Assembly (NCBI GenBank): GCA_035041965.1 | Contig: JAPYMA010000758.1 | Coordinates: 186,001 to 250,000, forward strand | Direction: 5' to 3' | Length of the DNA stretch: 64,000 bases | Source of the DNA: Anisakis pegreffii | Lineage: Eukaryota; Nematoda; Chromadorea; Rhabditida; Anisakidae | In this document: positions 50,054 to 62,300 of the stretch, piece after piece | How positions within the stretch are numbered: position 1 is the stretch's first letter | Layout of the letters: the number at the start of each line of letters is the position of its first letter | Program-made: the position numbers and the translations under genes | The notes under the pieces: generated by a model | Told to the model about the DNA's origin: nothing | The model's database searches: none | What the model saw: only the letters and a program-made list of their open reading frames with translations

Positions 50054-53000
50054 ATGAAGCTAATCGATTTCAGTCCGTCAGTGGATAACGAAACGCTTAC
50101 GGCTCTCTCAGAGCCGTTCCTTGATCGAACTCAAAAAATGCCTTCCGAACGTAATTCTGGTAGTACACTGCCACGTAAGGCTATTATCGGCTTGGCTGTT
50201 CTGCTCATATTGACCGGAATTGGACTCACGATTGCCGCATTGTTGTTGCCTTCATGGCAGGTTTGTTAAATCACTGACTAACTGCATTTGTGATTTCACT
50301 GATATGATGCGTGCTGTTTTTGATCTAAGCATTCTGATTTTGACCTATTCAAATACTCATTCAACCGCATTCATTGTTCACAAAATCAGCCTGGATCGAC
50401 CTAATTTCAAAGATTTATTGCAGGTAGTTCAGTTGTTTGAGTACAGTGATATGCACGAGCATGGTCTTTGGTTGGACTGTGTACGTTTCACACGAGCTGA
50501 TTTACCGCTTATGCAACGGTTATTTCCTTTATCATTCGTTGTTCACACATCGTCTTATTCGACGTACTCTTTGAAAGAGTATCGTTGAAGAAACAAATTT
50601 CTGTCTTATAGTCTCGAAATGAAGCGATGTGAAAACTTCCAGTCTGTTGAATATAATTGGTAAGAATGAAATCAGTGATAAATTATCATCATGAATATTT
50701 TGCTGTGGTCACTTTTAAATTCGCTATATCATTTCCGGTTACCTTGGATCGTTTTTTTATTTCCTCAGATCCTAGAAGAAAGTTTAGAAGGAGTCTCTGA
50801 ACAATTGTCTGTTAATCATGTGATCATACAAGGCGTTAATTTGGTGGTTGTGATGCATTTGGTTGCAAAACAAAACTGAATTGATTACTTTATGAGAAAT
50901 CAGCTAATTTCTACGCTGTTTGAGATGATCGACTTGAAAGCGTTGCAAATTAATGATTATTTGTCTGGGAATGTGATCGTACCAAACAGTTAAGACCTTT
51001 CACGAATATTTTTTCGAAATGATTAATTCAGCAGTAGTTAATCACAGTGAGGGGCTCATTAATCCTTCATTTGCATTTTCACTTCCTATAATCGAATCAT
51101 CAATTTTACGCTCTACTGAAAATGTCTACATGGAAATTTTTTGTTATGAAACTGACGTTATTTCTATCAAATTTATGGGCAGTTTATGAATTTTCCAAGA
51201 GAATTTTCGTCGTTTGCGCCGTTCGGGAATAATAAAAAGTCCTCAACAACAAGCAGTTGCATACAAATAAGTTTTCTTTTCAAAATATGTACCATATGAT
51301 GAATGCAACAAATTGGTGAATGGTGATTAACTCGTTTTGCAAATTGTATCGTTTAAGTAAACGTTTTGAGTGCAGAGATGATTGTCGCTATTTCGTAGCT
51401 GTACAAATCTAATGCCGACGAGTGTGTCATCAACAAAAACTGAATAAAGTAGCGTTACACTTAATGCAGAACTTGTTTTGCCCTGAACACTCAGTAATTC
51501 AGATAAGAAGTACTTCGGAAATAATAAAACAACCAAGTGGAATGATTCATTTGAATATTAAGAAGCAATCCACTAAAATCTAGTCATGTTGAAGAGTAAC
51601 GTTGCTTCGAAATACTTTTATACGATATTGTTGGTCAAAATTGTCATTAAGATCACAAAATTTTGGAAAAGTCTTAATGATAAAGATTGAAAAGGGCTGA
51701 ATTTGCCCCGGCGACTTACTTCTTAATATCTGCTCGTTATTTTTTGATGAATAATGGAAATTTCCAGCTATTTCTCTAGGTTTAGTTGAATTCATAAATA
51801 TCTTCGTGAATTTTCATACTTTACGTAGTTATTACGATCGAAGTCACACTTTTTTTTACATTAAAGGTATTGATTATTGTCGCTTCCTTACCTTTATCAT
51901 GCACTCTGCGAATAAAAATGATCGATTCAATTTATCGATCTTTTAATCAGTCTCTTTCTGATCACTTTTTCACCCTCTGTTGGTAATCATTAGTGAATGT
52001 ATTGTTTCTGATTAATTAACACCAACAATTTTGAGCAGATTGATCGGTTATCGCATTCAGTAATCGTTCTTCATGCTAATTTCAGGTTTGAATCCGTATC
52101 GGAACCTCTGAATTGTATCTATAAATGGGATTATGATGCAAAACTCGGGACTCGAGCTCAAGATGATCCAGAAAGCCCGGTCGGGGAAGTGAACAGACAC
52201 CAGTTCTTCGGTTCGTCATTTCAGCATGAAAATTGCATTCGTACATGAATTGTGTTCATGAATTACGTTATGTGCACATGAATTATGTGCATATGAATTA
52301 TGTTCATGCTCACGGAAAGAGATTTGCTTGAAACAGAACGATGCAGCAGTGTCATCAATGTTGCCAAACCTGAGCTAGGCTATGATTCGGCTTGCTTACA
52401 GCTATTAATCTAACAATAAGTGTTACGGTATCCCAAGTTTTCCATTAGAAATACTAATAATTTAAATAATAAATGCTTAATTCAATAACAGTATTCAGAA
52501 TATAAACTTAAATAATAATGAATGCTTAACTGATATTCAGGATGGCAAGTAGCAACGCTGACTTTGTTGGCACTAACCATTTTAACGGCAATAATTTCCA
52601 CGTGTTTCGCGTGTTGTGCGTGCAGTTATCGTTATCTGACTCTTCTGTTCACTGCAGTCACATTACTTACAAGTCTGTTTATATGCTACCGATTTCCTTC
52701 ATTCTTTTTATAAATCCATTTTTGTGATGACCAGAATTATTGCTCACTGTCAGAATAATTAATCACTTGATAGTTTCCTTGTTGCAGCATGTGCTTGTGC
52801 GATAGCATTGATACTGTTCTTTTTCTATTCACATCGTGCTGACAATCGCTTTATTAGTGGGATTGTGAGTACTTATGAGGTAGTTTTGATGCGTTCATTT
52901 GATTTGATTTCTGAAAGTGTTTCGTTCTGAAAACTTTCCATTGAAACGTTTTTTTAAAATGTAGCCTCGTTTCGAAGTGATCATTTTCATCAGAGAAAGT

Positions 53001-53559
53001 ATTTTTGAATTGGACTGGCTTATTGACTAGATGCACAAATAATTTCAATCGGTGAACAATTTCAGCAAAAACTTGGACTGGCGTATTTTCTGGCGTTAGG
53101 CGCATGTCTAGCTTATTTTCTAGCGTTTCTCGTTAGTTTATTGGCCGCCTTATTTGCATTCAAACAAACGACATCATCGACGGACGATGATCAGTTCAGT
53201 ATTGGTCGTATTTCACGATCTACAGGTCCAAACATTCAGAGGTTCTGTTTACATTCATCTATCTGAACTCATTTCACTCTCACTAAATTTTTTACTGACG
53301 AATTTTTCATTGTGATTCAATTAATATATCTGCTATCCATAATGACATCAGAATCAGTTACTGAAAGCATCGCACAATATTCAGGACAATGCAAGTGGAT
53401 CCACCGTTACTCTTCCAACAGACCACCGGTGCATCGATAATCCGATCTCCGCCTCATTACACCAAATTTCAAAGCAATTACTCGAAATCACCGGCTGCCA
53501 GTATGCCTGAGCTATTGCCCACGGCCGAACCACGACCTGGAAGTGAGACGTGTGTTTGA
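50054..53559 (+). CDS. Clc-like (claudin-fold) four-transmembrane protein
   Basis: Seven exons: 50054-50260, 50424-50518, 52086-52210, 52541-52672, 52788-52864, 53066-53241, 53385-53559. Phases agree and give 328 codons. TM1 is at about 43-66 and ends LLLPSWQ. The first extracellular loop carries GLWLDC at 83-88, the claudin/PMP22-type W..GLW..C signature, and a second Cys in LNCIYKWDYDA. Three more helices come from exons 4, 5 and 6. The cytosolic tail ends TCV, so a C-terminal PDZ-binding motif is possible. This matches the nematode Clc-like family (Pfam Clc-like), relatives of claudins placed at epithelial membranes and junctions; function within the family is poorly known. The ATG at 50138 is an alternative start, since the sequence before 50073 could be intronic (GATTTCAG). 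AATAAA at 54099-54104 may be its polyadenylation signal. Confidence 0.85.
50519..52085 (+). other. 1.6-kb second intron of the Clc-like gene
   Basis: Nothing recognisable inside. Short frames here have no homology that I can see. Confidence 0.55.
52238..52310. repeat. Short tandem repeat in the Clc-like gene
   Basis: Several imperfect copies of CATGAATTATGTGCA lie in tandem within the third intron of the Clc-like gene. Confidence 0.6.
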
Positions 53560-54316
53560 ACTTGGCTAATTGTAAGCCTATCGTTCTGTCAATCGACCGA
53601 GGCGTTTAATTGATCTGATCAAATTGCACTGAATTATGAACTTATTATTGCATCTTGACTGCATTTCCGTTTTGGTGGTCGTATTCGTTGCGATGTGCTG
53701 CTTTCCGTTATCATCTGAGACCCGATCATCGATATGCACACATCTTGAGGTATTTTAATCCTGTCTGAAAAACTAGCTATAAGATTCTCATTAAGAATAC
53801 CTCTCAAATCTCTCTTTTAAATCTCGCTATCAAAATCTCTTATTATCGTTTTTGGCCAAAATCTCTTTTGCACATCGCTTCGATATTTCGATTGAATTTG
53901 TTGTGTTCATTGCTGTCAATTTATTTGTTGTTTCTGTAAATATTGTTACGTACGTTATATATAATTGAAGAAGAATATACGATTGAATTGTGTTTTTGTA
54001 ATGTTGTAATCTGAATAAGATATTCACTCTGGTTACGTCGTTAAATGCCTTGAAGATTTCTGAATGAACAAACGAGACGTTTCCCATCTCCATTCGTCAA
54101 TAAAAACGTATGATAAAATAAGTGGATAAGTTTAAAGTAACAACTCGAAGAGCGATCTCGTCAGGTGCATGATGTTCGGTAACGTTCATGCAGATACTGT
54201 GATGTAAAGAGTAGAAAGCAATAAAAATACACTCGAAACTTTCTCATTGGCTCGAAGAACAAAGTTCAAGAAACAATTGGAATTGTCACCCACCGGACAG
54301 GGAAAATTCATAACTT
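53560..54316. other. Gap between Clc-like gene and palindromic element
   Basis: It contains the Clc-like 3' UTR, including AATAAA at 54099-54104. I searched the minus strand here for the missing last pyruvate kinase exon (TGW and NTMR-type motifs) and did not find it. The 87-codon minus frame 53830-54093 is unrecognised. Confidence 0.5.
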
Positions 54317-54490
54317 ACGAGGAAGGGTCACGAACTTACCCCCGCCTTTTGGGATGAGACATATATCATTTTGTAGAGCTCATGTAGCTGATCACGGATC
54401 TGCAATTAATTTTTGCTGCGGACAAAGGGGACGCGAGTTATGGCGGGAAAAAGGTTTTCAGTGTATTGAAGTGTGTTTCTAAATTTCATC

Positions 54491-54569
54491 CTGGCATCGG
54501 CGGCTTGGCCTAGTGGATAGTGCGCTTGACACAAGAGTGGGTGCTCGGAGGTTCGGATCCCCATGCTGG
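54491..54569 (+). ncRNA. tRNA-derived Pol III head in the left arm
   Basis: An A-box-like TGGCCTAGTGG (54506-54516) and a B-box GGTTCGGATCC (54550-54560) are spaced as in a tRNA, followed within about ten bases by a T run that could end Pol III transcription. The T stem has a mismatch and the acceptor stem does not close, so this is a SINE-like tRNA relic, not a working tRNA gene. Confidence 0.6.
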
Positions 54570-54683
54570 AATAATTTTTTTTCTCATCCATATTGAAGCA
54601 AACGTGATGTTTTGCTGCACTCCCCACAACTTCTATCGTGGGGACATTTTATATTTTTTTGGTTTTTTTGGTTTTTTTGCTGT

Positions 54684-54908
54684 TTAAATCTGATCATAAT
54701 GAGTATGTCTATTCACAATAAAATGATGGAAACATAAATACAATTTACAATAAGAACACTTCACAAATGATAACTGATCACAATTATCGATATCGCAATC
54801 TTGAGTTACGTCGTTTGGAAAACACACTTGAACCGGTGTTTCGAATTCATCCGGATGTTGTTGGATGTATCCACAAGCGTACCAGGAATATTTGATAAAT
54901 TCCCGAAA
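54684..54908 (-). CDS. Cys/His-rich reading frame in the left arm
   Basis: This is the mirror copy of the frame at 55486-55710, reading outward, with the same Cys/His pattern and a terminal Ile instead of Met. It has no start codon of its own and is probably the C-terminal end of a mobile-element protein. Confidence 0.4.
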   Translation of the reverse strand, partial: FREFIKYSWYACGYIQQHPDEFETPVQVCFPNDVTQDCDIDNCDQLSFVKCSYCKLYLCFHHFIVNRHTHYDQI

Positions 54909-55485
54909 TATCGGGTTGCAAAATTGGTTAAAAACAACTTCCAGAATGGATAGAATATTTTCTCGTCGATAGGTGAGAAAATTAATATCATGAATAATAA
55001 CATAACAGTGAATCTTGCGGCATGAAGTTTTTGAATATCTGTGTGAGAAGCAACCGACTCGTGAGGTTGAATTTCAGCGGTAGCACTAGGTGGCACCATA
55101 TCGTTCCTTCGTCACTACGACCCTCGACTTCCTTGAAGAAGCTGTCGTATTTAGTGAGTAATTCGTCTCATTTCCTCGTGTCTTTAAAATGGAATGTCCA
55201 GGAATCCAAAATAAAAAAGTGTTCTTTCTTGCAACCTGATGTAGCTACACATTTGTTGGAACCACGATAGCATACGAGATGTGGTCATGGAATGCGCGAT
55301 TTGCCCAGCCATTCGATAATCTGATTAGGGGAAGACCAGTTGAAACCGTTCTGGAAAACCCGCCACTCCGTTCCCCTAGTGCCATGTCACATATAATTTA
55401 GGAATCAGAAATCACCATCTGCTCCTCGCGATAGGGAGAATGGTGGAATGAGTGCGCTTTGATTGCACACTTGTTGTGCAATACA

Positions 55486-55710
55486 TTTCGGGAATTTATC
55501 AAATATTCCTGGTACGCTTGTGGATACATCCAACAACATCCGGATGAATTCGAAACACCGGTTCAAGTGTGTTTTCCAAACGACGTAACTCAAGATTGCG
55601 ATATCAATAATTGTGATCAGTTATCATTTGTGAAGTGTTCTTATTGTAAATTGTATTTATGTTTCCATCATTTTATTGTGAATAGACATACTCATTATGA
55701 TCAGATGTAA
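55486..55710 (+). CDS. Cys/His-rich reading frame in the right arm, mobile-element remnant
   Basis: The open frame enters from the core and ends with TAA at 55710. Its last 50 residues carry the spacing C-x8-C-x4-C-x7-C-x2-C-x4-C-x-HH-x5-H-x-H, which looks like a zinc-binding module. I cannot assign it to a transposase family. No ATG precedes it in frame inside the arm. Confidence 0.4.
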   Translation, partial: FREFIKYSWYACGYIQQHPDEFETPVQVCFPNDVTQDCDINNCDQLSFVKCSYCKLYLCFHHFIVNRHTHYDQM

Positions 55711-55834
55711 ACAGCAAAAAAAACCAAAAAAACCAAAAAAATATAAAATGTCCCCACGATAGAAGTTGTGGGGAGTGCAGCAAAACATCACGTTTGCTTC
55801 AATATGCTATAGATGGATGAGAAAAAAAATTATT

Positions 55835-55913
55835 CCAGCATGGGGATCCGAACCTCCGAGCACCCACTCTTGTGTCAAGCGCACTATCCACCATGCCAAG
55901 CCGCCGATGCCAG
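55835..55913 (-). ncRNA. tRNA-derived Pol III head in the right arm
   Basis: Inverse copy of the left-arm segment. The B box lies at 55854-55844 on the minus strand and is unchanged; the A box differs at several bases (TGGCATGGTGG). It is the same SINE-like relic and would transcribe inward. Confidence 0.6.
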
Positions 55914-56225
55914 GATGAAATTTAGAAACCCACTTCAATACACTGAAAACCTTTTTCCCGCCATAACTCGCGTCCCCTTTGTCCGCAGCAAAAATTAATT
56001 GCAGATCCATGATCAGCTACATGACCTCTACAAAATGATATATGTCTCATCCCAAAAGGCGGGGGTAAGTTCGTGACCCTTCCTCGTGAGAGAGCACTCA
56101 TCGTCAATAATGATAGAAAACTAGAGATTCAGACCGGTGAACAAGATAATCAACTGCCATTTAATTCTTGAAGTAACTGCGTATATTATGCGGATATTCT
56201 AGGGCAAAGACAAATGTTTCAGAAC

Positions 56226-56344
56226 CTTTATAATGGAGCGGGAAAACACCTCGCCACAGATGTAGTTGACGAGAAACGAAATCGTCACGAGATATCGAGA
56301 AGATAGGTATTGGTGGTCGATAACGAGAAAGAAGACCAGCCGAA
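56226..56344 (-). other. Pyruvate kinase alternative exon B (conserved form)
   Basis: 119 nt, entering in phase 2 after TTTACAG-type acceptor ATTACAG and leaving in phase 1 at AAAG|GTTCTG. It codes [16 protein letters not shown].. through [16 protein letters not shown]. It keeps the family-typical GRS serine, YRPxxPI and HLxRGxFP, so it should give a normally folded C domain. Confidence 0.8.
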
Positions 56345-59300
56345 CTGTAATTTTGCGTTATTTGAATCAATCATTTAGGTCAAACGAATGAAAATTCGAT
56401 TAAGAATATATACAGCCTTTTCAAGATCGTTTAACTGAATGATATGTAGACGAATATTTCAGGGTTGTAATTGAACAAATGAAACAATAAATCAAATCCT
56501 GATCGTGAGTAGGATACTATCAATAAAAATAGCACAGGTGAGAAGCGGATAGTCTACTCAACGGTTGTGTGTGGTTTACTGAATAGAACCTCTTACATAT
56601 GTAAACAACCTAGCATAATTTAGGAATATTCAACTTAAAACGTTAGAAATGATAAGCGATATTTGGATCAAATTTTGATTCACTATTGTTTGCTTCTTTC
56701 TTCTTAAGATAATTTGATTTTGAGATCAGTGCTGCAGGGTGTGCTCACGAAAATTATTCTCAGAATCTAACTTTGACGAAAGCTATTCACTATTGATGGA
56801 ATTAATCAAACTCAGACATTACCGCTTCAAGCGAAATTTCCCTGAAACGAAGCTAAAAAAAGCGTTGAAACAAGGCGCACTATAATTTTGAACACACAGA
56901 ACAGCTTTGATTACATAGAGAAACAGCCGGTCGTTCAACACATGAAAGAGAACATATGAATAATCATAGAAGATCGAAAAGTAGTTTTTAAATTGAGGAG
57001 CTGTGAATGAAATTCAATGATCAGAAATATGCAATGATCAACCAATCACTATCATAAGAAAATTGTCGTTAAAATTGCAACGAGAAGAACGAAAAGGAGT
57101 TATGCAGTATGCAGGTAATCAATAAGTTCATTATTATCATACACATTCGTTGAAAGGATTGGTCGTCAAGCCTCATTCGGGTATGAATTGCGTGTCTAAT
57201 AAGTATATTTGTTGAAGTTAACCTACGGTGGCGAAAATTGATTCATCTGATTCATCAGAAGAAGTCAAAAATAGTGCTGAATAATAATGGTATGAATTCT
57301 TGCAAATCAACTCTGCTTTTCATCAATGAAAGCATTCACGTGCTAACGAGAAAGAGCTTGCAAGCAAGTGATAACATTATAACGTTCCAATTACGGGCAC
57401 AAGGCAAGATCTATCCGTACGACAATCAGTTCACAAATACTGAATACAAACCAAGTGAAAGTGAATACGAACAGAATACAAATGAACGTATTCAAAAAAA
57501 AAATAAAAATTAACATAAAATAACACATACATACACTATTACGATAAAGTGAAATGTGCTGTGATGTGATGTTACAAATGGCATACGACACCCACAAAAA
57601 CGAACGATAAACGTCGTATCGGTAGTTGAAATATTGGATATTGGTGTCTGGCTAAACGAGGGCTAATTTGAAAAACACGATGGTGTGACACCGGGAGAGT
57701 TAATTTGATCGGAGATAATAGGTAATATTTAATAAAGTTATTTTGCTAAAGATAAGATATATTTGGGCGGTATTTCATTGTATTGAAGCTTACGTTCATA
57801 TTTAAGAGAACAAACTCCATAAAGGAGATGAAGCTGACGACTCAACATTGCAGATCTCGCAACTGATATGATTGGACAGATTGGTCGGCACTGCGAAACT
57901 AATGCACTTGTACTAAAAAGCAATTCGGAACGGTTCATTGCAACAACGGTTGTATAAGCGGAGGTTTGCGACAATGCGCAACAATTATTGTAGTGGTGCA
58001 ATGTTCAAACAAATGCATCCAAATTTCATTTCTTTTCTCGAACTACTATAAATAAGCGTGAAAAACAACCAGTTGATATTGTACGTACCGCCCAGTTGTA
58101 GTAACCAAAAGAATTGCACTCGCATGACAAGAGACAGCAGCTGAAGTAGCAGCAATTGCAATTGTATGTGCAGTATCGGTAGGTTTCGGCGTAACACGGA
58201 GAAGTTCTTCGAAGAATTTCGTATGGTACATCGCCGCTTCGGCCTCTTTACAAATCTGGATAATAATGAATTTAAGGCAAAATACTGAACTTGATATAGC
58301 CATCATTAGTGAGCAGTATCGATGTACCGTTTTTTAAAACAAAAAATATTCCCTTGAGAGTATTCCCAAGGAACGGCAGAAAATAATTATTATATCATGA
58401 AGTTCCATTTAAATATCTGAGAATATAACAATGTTTCCATAAGTGATTATCAAAATTTGTACTCTTAGGTAAATGTTGCACGGTATAAATGTGTATGCAC
58501 GAGATTAAAAATTAACTGTTGAATACCTGATGCATAATCTTCAACGCTTCAACTGGATAATCACCTTTAGCCGTTTCACCACTCAACATAACGCAATCGG
58601 CTCCATCAAGAACAGCATTCGCTACATCACTACCTATAGCTGATTGTGTCAAATCTACTGAGAAAAAATCCACTATATGGATTGACAGACGGAAGAATCT
58701 CACGATGGTTTACAAGTTATGAAACTCGTCCATCAAGGTTCACATTCTGCCTTACTGGGATAAACACATCAGCACAATGTCTGCTACAATAAAGTTCCGA
58801 AAGACCACTGAAATATGAATTCCGAAAAATGTAGCGCCTTTTCTCGTAATGGAAAAGCATAGTAGGCAGCTATAAATTTCACCAAAGCGTTAATCTTTCT
58901 GAACGAACATTCACACGTCATATACGTGCTAAGCACATGGCCTCCACCACCTATCATATTTCAAACGCATGACATTTCTGACACTACGTTAATTCAGTGG
59001 TTAGAGAAACACTGTTTACATCCTAAATATTTGTCAGCAGTACGATCGAATACGATAAAAATGTCAATGATTGCGAAATTACGATTGAACACATATGAAA
59101 AGGCCACTAAGGAACAAAATTTTTTGGTCTGTAGCGGAATTTGGGGATCCATTCTCTGAGAAGTTTTGGAATAATTTTCGTGCAAGAACGCTTAAATAAT
59201 GACCTTCCGCTCGGGTCGGTCTCGGTTTCTTCACCATCGACTCCAACATTTGAGTTGCGCAAATAACCGGCTTTCCGGCTAAATTACATTTCGCGATGAG

Positions 59301-62300
59301 CATCTTCTGTGCCAGGAACACCTTTTCAGCAGGAATCTCAATACCCAAATCGCCTCGTGCTACCATAACACCGTCCGATTCCGCGATTATCTCATCAGCA
59401 CTGAATCAAATAAACCTCTTGCATAACTCGCACTCTTTTACAGCAGAAATGAAACAGAAAACGTCACTTAATGATAGGCTGAACATCGACTTCATCTCGT
59501 AAGAATTTGATATTCATAAGAGATATATTCATCTGAATCACATTCCGTTTTTTCAGCAATTAATTTATGCTTCTGAATCGATGAATACATTTTGTTAGAA
59601 GAGAAAGGGCAACAAATAATTTAACTCACTTTTCAACTCCTTCCTGACTTTCAATTTTTGCGATAATTTTGATGTTTTCTCCCTTTTTACCGAGTACTTT
59701 TCGGATAGTACGTACACCATCAGCATTACGAATGAACGATGCAAAAATGATATCAACTCCCTGAAATTGCCATTGCAATAGTCACTTAATCTTAGAAACC
59801 TTCCTGTTTCTCGTTTGATTGTTTCGAATTACCAGTTTCATCAAAGCAACTGAGAAACAAGAGTACGGATGTTCACAAAAAATTGCTCTGCAAATTTCAC
59901 TGTGGAAAATGAGCTGTGAGGTCGACGCGAAGAGGACAAACATTGTAGAAACATTAACCTGTTCAACGCCAAACTGCAAATCCTTTAAATCCTTGTCTGA
60001 CACAGCTGGTAGATCAACAGGGGTTCCAGGCAAGTTGACGCCTTTGCGGCTGCCCAACATGCCACCGTTCTCAACCGTACATATGCAAGCATCATTAGCT
60101 GCAAGCGTATTTTTTCGAAATTAATGAATCGCGATCGGTTGAATTCAAGTTTCGAACGAACACGAAATCAAAATCATAAAAATATTCACCAATTTCATCA
60201 ACAATGAGCGAGATAAGACCATCATCAATGAAGATACGACTGCCAGGCGAAAGAACCTTTGTAATGTTTTTATAATCGACGTATAAATTGAAAGCCGTCC
60301 CAGAATTTTCCACTTTTTGATCCGTTGTCAACCGTATACTCGCACCTTTCGTCAATTCCACTTCTGCTGATGGTCCCTTGAATACACGAAATTCTTTCTT
60401 ATCGTCATCGTTAAAAAAAAGTTCAACGAAGTCACTGAAAATATTACTCCTTTGAGAAGACCCGTACGTATTTCAGGTCCTTTTGTATCCAGTGCAATAG
60501 CGACAACACGTGGATCACTAAAACTCAGCGCTGCCTCTCGTACATTTGCGATTGTTTCAGCATGGTACTGAAAAGATGAATGGAATTCGTTATCATGTCA
60601 TCGAGTTATTTTGCAATTATTTCAACAACCGAAACGAACAGCAAGTGATCAGTACACTTTGTGTGAATCAATGTTAATCCATTAATTCGACACATCAGCA
60701 AAAAATGAAACTGGGTTATGGTCGAAATTAAGCTCGAATGCCCTCAACAAGGAAATATCATGTAGTATGTGACAACCTCATGTGTGCCATGACTAAAGTT
60801 CATTCGAGCGATATTCATTCCATTCAGTATCATCAACTGCAGCATCTCAACCGTTCTACATGCAGGACCTGGAATTGTTAAAATACGAAACAACTAGTAA
60901 TGGGCGCAATACTGAAAAAAGTCTTTGATTCGCCTGCAAAACAATATTTTTGTTCCACAAAAATAATTCGCTATCGTTATTATCGCCGAAAATTATCATA
61001 GCAAAAACCTCCCACTAAAGGTGCCACTAACCGCAAGAAGTGACGAAAATTTTTCGCCACAACGCTAGCTAGCAAAATTAGTCCGCTAATCGCTACTTTC
61101 CAATTTTCTCTCAAAAATTGCAACTGCCTCACTTATTTGTGTGGGAAGAAACATCAATAAATTATCAAACAGAGGAAAATTTCACTGCATCAGAACTGCA
61201 TGCGAAGCACAAAAAAATAAATGCCGCCCAACTATTGTTTCCTCATAATTGCTACAAATGTTCAAATGCAAACTTTGATCTATTCCTCCAAATGAAATCG
61301 GATTCATATTTCTGTTAAAAACACGTTAAATACTTAACAAGAGGAGGCAAATTGAAAGAAAAAGTCACTTCACACATCTAGTTTCATTCATTGCTACTTT
61401 AATGTTTCTTTCCTATTTTTCAACCATTCTCCCCTTCTCAGTAGCATTTAGGAAAGTATATTTGCTATATTGTAATCACCTGCACTCAACATTACTGCAC
61501 ATGTTATTGTACGACTAAATGTCTTTTTTTAGCTAGAACAAAAGCGAAAACATCACTACACAATCACGTAATTTATTCTAAGGTTAGTGAGTTCAGATGA
61601 AACGCTAGTGGTGCTCCTATAGTAAGTATTCAAGCTATGAATATTCAACATTGATCCGTTAAGACGATTACGATGAGTTTGTATTCAGTACCTATTAGCG
61701 TTAAGTACTTACATACCTTAAGGTTGGACAAAATATGTATTCACTTGCAACCGAAAAATTAGAGGAAGTCTCATGAAGAAAATAATAGCTCGCTAAAACG
61801 CTAACCAAAATAAGTGTTTAAGCTATCGCTACTTCATGCCGCTGAAAAATTTACTGTAGCAGAAGTTATCGTTACAAATTTTCACTACTTGCTTCGAATA
61901 GAAAACGGAATATCAATGGTAAATCAGAGAACGAAAAATAAACATGATGTGTCATGCAGAGATACTTGATTCATTTTTTAGCAGAAAAATAACTGACTGC
62001 GTATAGCGGTTGATTGGTTGAAAAGCTCGTATCAAAACATACCAATTGTACAAACGATCCCCGTTTTTCGAACCAGTTGCGGAGGCTCACGTATTTTGAG
62101 TTTACACAAATGCTCAAGATGAGTGCTGGACGGTAAAACCTCTAACTTTTGCTCTTGTCTAAAAGTGAGCATTATTTGAAATTTGCTTTTGTATTCATGT
62201 GATGGCTGTAGATGAACAAGAATTGATCATCATTTTTAACGATCTTTTAAAACGCACCGAAAGTATTCACCACTTTGTTCTTCTTCAATTGTCATTCGAC

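Larger units (their letters stand above)
54317..56087. mobile_element. Palindromic mobile element with 0.6-kb inverted arms
   Basis: The left arm is 54317-54908 and the right arm 55485-56087. They are inverse complements over roughly 590-600 bp with scattered differences, separated by a unique core of about 576 bp. The outer ends are ACGAGGAAGGGTCACG and its complement. Each arm, from outside inwards, has a tRNA-like segment with Pol III A and B boxes, a T run, a (TTTTTTGG)n stretch and a Cys/His-rich reading frame. No transposase was recognised in the core. No clear target duplication is seen (flanks ..AACTT and GAGAG..). It may be a foldback or non-autonomous DNA element, or two head-to-head copies of one element. 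Confidence 0.8.

Noticed and set aside
54491..54569. A functional tRNA gene
   Set aside because: A and B boxes are present, but the acceptor stem does not close, the T stem has a mismatch and the unit is repeated inverted within a mobile element.
58926..59159. 77-codon plus frame inside a pyruvate kinase intron
   Set aside because: It looks somewhat protein-like but matches no transposase or gene that I know, and it overlaps the intron between exons 8 and 9 with no splice support.
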